Source: Niebla homalea
Taxonomy: Eukaryota; Ascomycota; Lecanoromycetes; Lecanorales; Ramalinaceae
Direction: 5' to 3'
NCBI GenBank assembly: GCA_019925105.1
Contig: JAHGAU010000040.1
Coordinates: 124,001 to 188,000, forward strand
Length of the DNA: 64,000 nucleotides
Part shown: positions 58,642 through 64,000 of the stretch, piece after piece
Layout of the letters: every line of letters begins with the position of its first letter
Numbering within the stretch: the stretch's first letter is position 1
Program-made: the position numbers and the translations under genes
The notes under the pieces: generated by a model
What the model saw: only the letters and a program-made list of their open reading frames with translations
The model's database searches: none
Told to the model about the DNA's origin: nothing

Positions 58642-59396
58642 CTATGCAGGGCTGCATCCATCCCCAGTACAATCCGCACACGCAAACTCCAACTCATACT
58701 CCATATCATCGAAACTCACCCCCGTCAACACGGGGTTCGTCCCAGCAGCCGCCGTACTGAACGTCACGCTCTCCAGATCGGTAAATTCGGCACTGAAGGT
58801 CTGCTTCTGCTGAGCCACGGGCGGGCTCAGCACGGGCGGGTTCAAGCCCAGCAAACCCCCGGACACGGTGAACGTCAGATCCTGCTCCACGGTCCCACCT
58901 CCCACTTTCGTGCCGGACGCGTGCACGGAGCAGGACTGCGCGACGTAGACCCCCGCCGGGTTGATGATCGTGCAGCTCAACCACGCGGACTGCAGGGTCA
59001 GGCTCTTGACCTTGCTGCCCGTGTACTGCGTCGTCAGCGTGGCCGGGCTGCCGGACACCGCCCCACCGACCAGGTTGAAGCCGATCACGTTGGGGGGGGA
59101 GTGCGCGGTCACGCCCGAGAGGAGACCGGGCGGCACGACGAAGAAGCCTGGGGTGCCGAGGTCTTGGTAGGGGGAGGGGGCGACGTCGAGGACGGCTACG
59201 GGGCCGGGTTTGATGTCTAGGGAGGGGGAGTTAGAAGGGGGTACCGGATTGTTAGAGGGGGATTGGCGGACGGACCGTCATAGTTTGCGGTGTAAGACTT
59301 CTTGCAGATGCCAGTGTCGGAGGTTGCAGGGGAGGGAAAGGGCGAGGCGAGGGCGAGGAGGGGGAGGAGGGTAGTGAGGAAGGTTGAAGTGAGCAT
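58642..59396 (-). CDS. Secreted protein, two exons
   Basis: The ATG at 59396 starts a signal peptide (MLTSTFLTTLLPLLALAS). A 59-bp intron (59217-59275, GTCCGT donor, CCCTAG acceptor) joins NYDD to IKPGPVAVLDVAPSPY. The product is 231 residues. The mature part is beta-rich with GVTAHSPPNVIGFNLVGGAV, an AWLSCTI strand, SCSVHASGTK and a C-terminal EFACADC cysteine cluster. It reads as a compact extracellular beta-sandwich domain. No enzyme motif. A longer upstream open frame exists, but the signal peptide fixes the start. Confidence 0.75.
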
Positions 59397-59699
59397 CTTT
59401 GCTGTTCGGTTTTTCTCGAGGTGGGAAGGTCGGTGTGTTGTGGAAGAGTCGTTGGGTGCGAGGGAGAAAGGTCGGCGAGTTAGATTTTCGAAACGATGTT
59501 TGAAGGGTTTGGTGGGAATGTCTGTAAGGGTGATGAAGATGAAGATATGCGATGATGTCTGTTCGAAGCAAAGAGAAGGCGCCCGTGTCTCTCTCTTATA
59601 CAAATCTCATGTTTTCGCTCGCAACCCATCCATCCTCAGCGCCGAGAGAGAGAGAAGATCATTACCCACTGCCCGCCAGCCCGTGTAGTCAAACCATGC

Positions 59700-60760
59700 A
59701 TGTCACCCTACTCGCCACATGCTGATGCGTATTCCTTCGCTTTTGGCATCGTAGTAGTAGTTAGTAGTAACTAATCTCCAGCCGCATCCCCATTCATTCA
59801 TTCAATCATTCATTCAATTCCCTCTCCTAGTAATCATAATCCCCAAAAAGTTCACCGAACGTCCGTGGGTGCGGTGATACAGCATCCTCCCTCTCCCCCT
59901 CACAGTTATCTCTCTGATCGATCGCCATCATCACCATCACCACCATCACCATCATCATTAGACACCAGCGATCCCAACCCCTCCCGCGTCCCTGAAACAT
60001 TCCTGTTCTGCTGGGCTCGCCGAGAAACTGAGCCCCCCCCTGAAACATCCATCTGATGGGGTTCGGCGAACCACCCCCCATCCAACACAGCTTACATACA
60101 TCCACACGACTGAAAACCATCCCCTTCCCCGAAAGAGAAGGAAATCAAACAAACAGCCTTCCGTTCATGCATCCCTCGGTGATCCCCCTTCGGCGATCAC
60201 CACAACTCTTGGATCGCCCCTCACGCCACATTTTGCGGGCCGGGGGCCGGTCGTCGAGGCGGTGTAACGTGTGAGATATAGATGAGGCGCGGGCGGTACG
60301 GCTGAGTAAGTGTTGTTGTTGTTGTTGTTGTGGTGGTGTTACGGCACAGGAAGGGAGGAATAGTGGTGTTTCAGGTCGGTGTATGTACGTAAATGGATGG
60401 ATGGATGGATGGATGGATGGATGGATGGGGTAGCAGCGGATACGTACATACAATCGCCCAATTCAAAAACGATGGACTTGGTGGATGTGGAAGTGGGTGT
60501 GGTGTGGTTGAGTGTGTCTGGGTGAAGGGAGGAGGGATAGGGGAGGTTTGTGTACTGGCTGGGAAGGGGGATGTTGGTGCTGGGAGGTAGGATGGACTGG
60601 GTCGCGGATGATCTTGGCGACGGGATTCGAATGGCTCTGATCTTCAGTATACGCCAGTGATTACGATATAGATGGTTCGAAGGTAGGGATTGGGAGGTAT
60701 GCGATTGGGGCAGTAATCGTCAAGTCTGGGTGTGCGTAAATTGATATCGTAATGTAAAAG
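59700..60760. repeat. Gene-free stretch with clustered simple repeats
   Basis: Contains ATTC repeats (about 59790-59815), CAT/CAC repeats (59930-59958), a GTT run (about 60311-60330) and nine GGAT units (about 60393-60428), with CA/CT-rich DNA between. No gene supported. This is the downstream side of the polyketide synthase. Confidence 0.7.
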
Positions 60761-60948
60761 CTAGTCATGAAGTTGGGAAATGGTATTATACAAGTCTATG
60801 ACGACGAAGGAAAAAAAGGCCGAACCTCTACAAATGTAACGCCGTGGCCAAAGCGATCAGACAAGACGCCCGAAAAGGAAAATCATCCGAGCCTCCCCTC
60901 TGGACTTCCAGATCACATGATCAACGCTGCTTTCTTTGGAGTCCTACT

Positions 60949-63900
60949 TCACTCCCATGCAGCCTGCCTGAATCCACTCTTCCCCGCCACCGTCCCGGCC
61001 ACGACCGCGAAGCTCGCCCCACCCATGATCTCAAAGATGGCCAAATCGGCCTTGAACTCCTTGGCGAACCAGCTGCGCAGCTCAAGGGCCAACAGCGAGT
61101 CCACCCCATAACTGTGTAGGGGCTTACTCGTATCGATGTCAGCGGGCGTGATGTTCAGCGCTTTTGACAGCTTCTGCGCCAATCCCTCGACAACCGCGTC
61201 GCTTGCTTCCGCCAGCGAAGCTGCGGAGCAGAAAAGGGCTGCGTAGTTTGCTTGGTCGTTAGGATTAGTGGATGCGTTGGGGTTCAGGGAGTCAAGACCC
61301 ATCTGGTGCATATGTCTGAATTGTGGGCGTTGGAGTAGAGCGGGCACGTCGGCGCCCTTGGCGTGTAGGGCTGCGGGTGTTTCGAGGCCAACGATCATTT
61401 GGCTACTTATTTGGGTGGCGGTCGGGAGGGCTGGGTTGCAATAATAGTCCAGTAGCGCTAGGTACTCGTTCGAATCGATTGGCATCATAAGCCCTGTAGT
61501 TTTGAAATGGTTGGTGAGGAACTCGCTCTCTGCGATGAGACCGTCCGAAGACATCCAGCCTAGATCGATCACTTGCCCTTTGATACCCTGGCTGACTCGG
61601 TGGCGGGCGAGTGAATCTTGATATGTGCCTCCAGCGGCATAGTTGGCTTGCCCAGCAGAGCCGTGGATGCCAACGACAGAGGAGAGCATGATGAAGAAAT
61701 CGAGATTGCGCGGGAGGAGGGTATGGAGGTTGCGGGAGCCGGCGACTTTGGGGGCCAGCGCGGCGTTCCAGTCGGAGAAGGTCATCTTGGAGAAGGTAGA
61801 GTCCTGAAAGCGGAGTGTTAGCAGGCATTGGATTGGTAATGAGGTGCTACCAGCGATCATCAGAGGGGTTTCGTACCTTCAGAACCATCGCACCCTGGAC
61901 GCAGCCTTTGACAGGTGGCATAGTCTTTGAGCAATCTTCGAGGACGCGTGATAGTGCGTCTGAAGATGTGATATCACATGCTGGAGCTTCAACATGAACA
62001 TCCTGAGCTCGCAAATCTCCCAGTAATTCCGTGGCTGCATCTGTGCGAGGGCCGGAGCGCGACAAAAGAATCAAGTTCTTGGCACCTCTACTCGCCATCC
62101 AGCGAGCTGTGCGCCGGGCAAGTCCTCCAAAGCCCCCAGCAAGTAGATATGTAGCATTGGCGTCCAAGTCGTAGGTCGGTTTGGTGTCGAGCACCGTCTG
62201 TGCAGTCAATATAGTCAGTAGTGGACTCAGAGCAGGGTATACGATAGCACATACGAGTACAGGATCCTCCACTTTCATCTCAATGACGATTTTGCCAACA
62301 TTTTTCCCACTTTGCATGTACCGGAAAGCATCCTCAAGCTGGGAGCATGAGTAAACGCTCATGGGCTGTGACGCATGGACTTTCTTTTCTGCCACCAGAC
62401 CCATCACAGCAGCGAGGGATTTCCGCACAAGCTCTGGCCGCTCTTTCGACATACCGAAGATGTCGACGGCGCCAAAAGAGACGTTCTTCGCAAATTGGAA
62501 CATGTTCAGTTTAGAGTGGGAGTGGATGTCCTTCTTCCCAATCTCCACGAACCTGCCAAAGCTTGCCATGCATTCCCACGAGGCATTCAGTGCTTCGCCG
62601 GCCAGGGAATTGAGGACGACATCAACACCACGACCTCGTGTCATGCGCATGATGCCCGATGAGAAGGAGGTATTACGGCTGTAGAAGATGTGATCTGCGG
62701 AAATGCCGTAGAGATCCATGATGAGTTTCTTTTTGCTCTCGAAGCCAACAGTGACGAACACTTCAGCACCGATGTTCTGGGCCAGCTGGATAGCTGACTG
62801 ACCGGTCCCTCCAGCAGCAGCATGGATGAGAACTTTTTCCCCCTTTTGTAGTCGACCAACCTCCACGAGGCCGTGGTGAGCTGTTGTAAAGGTCATTGGC
62901 AGAGCAGCTGCTTCCATGAAGGAAAGCTCGTTCGGCATCTTCATCACTGTTTGCGAGTCACAGCGTGCCAATGACTTGAAGGAATCAAAGACGATGCCGC
63001 AAACTCGATCGCCAATTTGAAGGTCACATTGATCTCCTGCTCTGGTGACGACGCCTGCACATTCTCCACCAATCTCGGTCTGATTGACTCGTCCTAATGC
63101 AACCAGGCAATCCATAAAGTTCAACCCGGTGGCCCTGACGTCGATCTCGACTTGATGCGGTAGTGTCGGCTTTGTAGCCTCTTGATCCTCACTGAATCGC
63201 AGCGAATCAAGCAAACCTGGTGTTTGAAAACTCAGGGCCAAAGGCGGTAGGCCGGCAGCGCCGAACGGTTGGACCAAAGATTCCTGAGGTTGCGTTGCCC
63301 GATGAATTGCCTGGTTCTGATAATCTGCTTCAATCACACGACTGATGTGCAGCACTCCCGCCTCCTCGATAAACTCGGTCTCAAAATCATCAATATGCTT
63401 CGTTGCTGTGTTCTCGAAGACTGTGAATGCAAGCTCAGCAACCTTTTTATTGACCTGTCGACTGGGATCCAGAGCCAGAGTGACTGCCTTGAGCATTGGA
63501 TTCTCCGTACGCACAGTCCGCAAAAGACCATCAACGACTTGGTACTCGGAATGTTCAGCTGGGATGCCACCTCCATTGGTAATCCAAACTACCCCTTGGA
63601 CAGAGGTGAGTAGCGATTGGAGATGGGAGAATGAAGTCCGGTCGAGGGTGTGGAGGATTGGGTTGCCCATCTCAAGCAGGAAGATGCAGAATTGCTCTGA
63701 GAGGTCTGGCAATGCTGCCGCTTCTTCTAGACGTTTGATTTCACAAGCTGAAGTAGATTTTGAGAAAATCATGTCGCGCATTGTCTGAGCAATCTCTTGC
63801 TGGGTAGACGACCCCTCCGCGACAACGATCGTCGTCTTTGGCAGGGAGACTGTGGGTGCGGCTGGCTCGAGCGCAGTGGAAACCATGATGCTGAGCTCTT

Positions 63901-64000
63901 GACATTGGGGATCCAGGTAATCGCTTAAGACATGATCTGTACCAGAGAACCCATTGAGCTTCAGGACCTTATCCCACTGCTGTGGAGGCATGGTAGGTCC
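60949..64000 (-). CDS. Highly reducing polyketide synthase, C-terminal part (ER-KR-ACP), partial
   Basis: Exons on the minus strand: beyond 64000 to 62255, 62197-61877 and 61803-60949 (introns 57 and 73 bp). From the window edge: a structural pseudo-KR region, then an enoylreductase (NFMDCLVALGRV, IGGECAGVV, a nucleotide-binding HAAAGGTGQSAIQLAQ), a ketoreductase (TYLLAGGFGGLARRTARWM; catalytic SSVVGIHGSAGQANYAAG) and an acyl carrier domain with the phosphopantetheine serine in HSYGVDSLLALELR. The chain ends about 45 residues later without a thioesterase or reductase, as in HR-PKSs that rely on separate release enzymes. KS, AT, DH and any methyltransferase lie outside the window. The product is unknown. 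Confidence 0.95.

Noticed and set aside
60393..60590. Plus-strand frame in the GGAT repeat
   Set aside because: Encodes only Met-Asp-Gly-Trp repeats from the microsatellite.
1..64000. CRISPR array, rRNA genes, bacterial operons
   Set aside because: No evenly spaced repeat-spacer pattern, no rRNA-like stretch seen, and the exon-intron structure is eukaryotic.

Overview
The window looks like nuclear DNA of a filamentous ascomycete (Pezizomycotina). Genes are split by short GT-AG introns (about 50-100 bp), often with CTAAC/CTGAC-type branch sites. The gene families are typical of these fungi: SAT4/PTH11-type rhodopsin-domain membrane proteins, Zn2Cys6 regulators, a highly reducing polyketide synthase, APH-fold phosphotransferases and small secreted proteins. 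Large AT-richer stretches hold repeats and broken genes. All splice junctions below were worked out by eye from splice consensus, reading frame and recalled family patterns. None is backed by transcript data.

Layout. 0-5 kb: a possible broken ORF, a 174-bp MITE with TA flanks, and a SAT4 gene (2.05-3.72 kb) carrying two in-frame stops. 5-12 kb: a small secreted protein, a Cys-rich mini-protein, an APH-family protein, a gene relic and a DUF7580-like pseudokinase. 12.7-16.7 kb: a local family of small secreted proteins, one intact and two decayed, sharing an upstream block. 18.4-19.7 kb: a membrane protein. 20.8-27 kb: two related Zn2Cys6-type regulators, the first with a lost zinc-cluster half, the second preceded by an array of GCGGT palindromes. 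28.4-33.3 kb: conserved genes, namely a multi-pass membrane protein, NSA2 (60S ribosome biogenesis) and a YOS9/OS-9 ER lectin. 34.8-35.6 kb: tRNA-like fragments. 36.3-38.8 kb: an intact SAT4 gene followed by a 5'-truncated copy. 39.4-40.2 kb: JAC1/HscB co-chaperone. 41.5-44.4 kb: a 900-residue protein with a bZIP-like segment and C-terminal membrane helices. 45.9-47.6 kb: an MFS transporter. 49.1-50.6 kb: a second type of SAT4/PTH11 protein. 51.9-53.3 kb: a salicylate-hydroxylase-like FAD monooxygenase. 56.4-58.3 kb: a membrane-anchored fungal protein. 58.6-59.4 kb: a secreted protein. 60.9 kb to the edge: the ER-KR-ACP end of a highly reducing PKS.

How it fits together. The right third (MFS transporter, monooxygenase, PKS) could border a secondary-metabolite cluster that continues past 64 kb, but unrelated genes lie between. 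The left two thirds combine housekeeping genes with fast-evolving secreted, receptor and regulator families that duplicate and decay in place. Two conserved genes (YOS9, JAC1) are frame-shifted only inside C-rich tracts, which points to base-count errors in the assembly there. The SAT4 and small-secreted-protein copies look genuinely broken.
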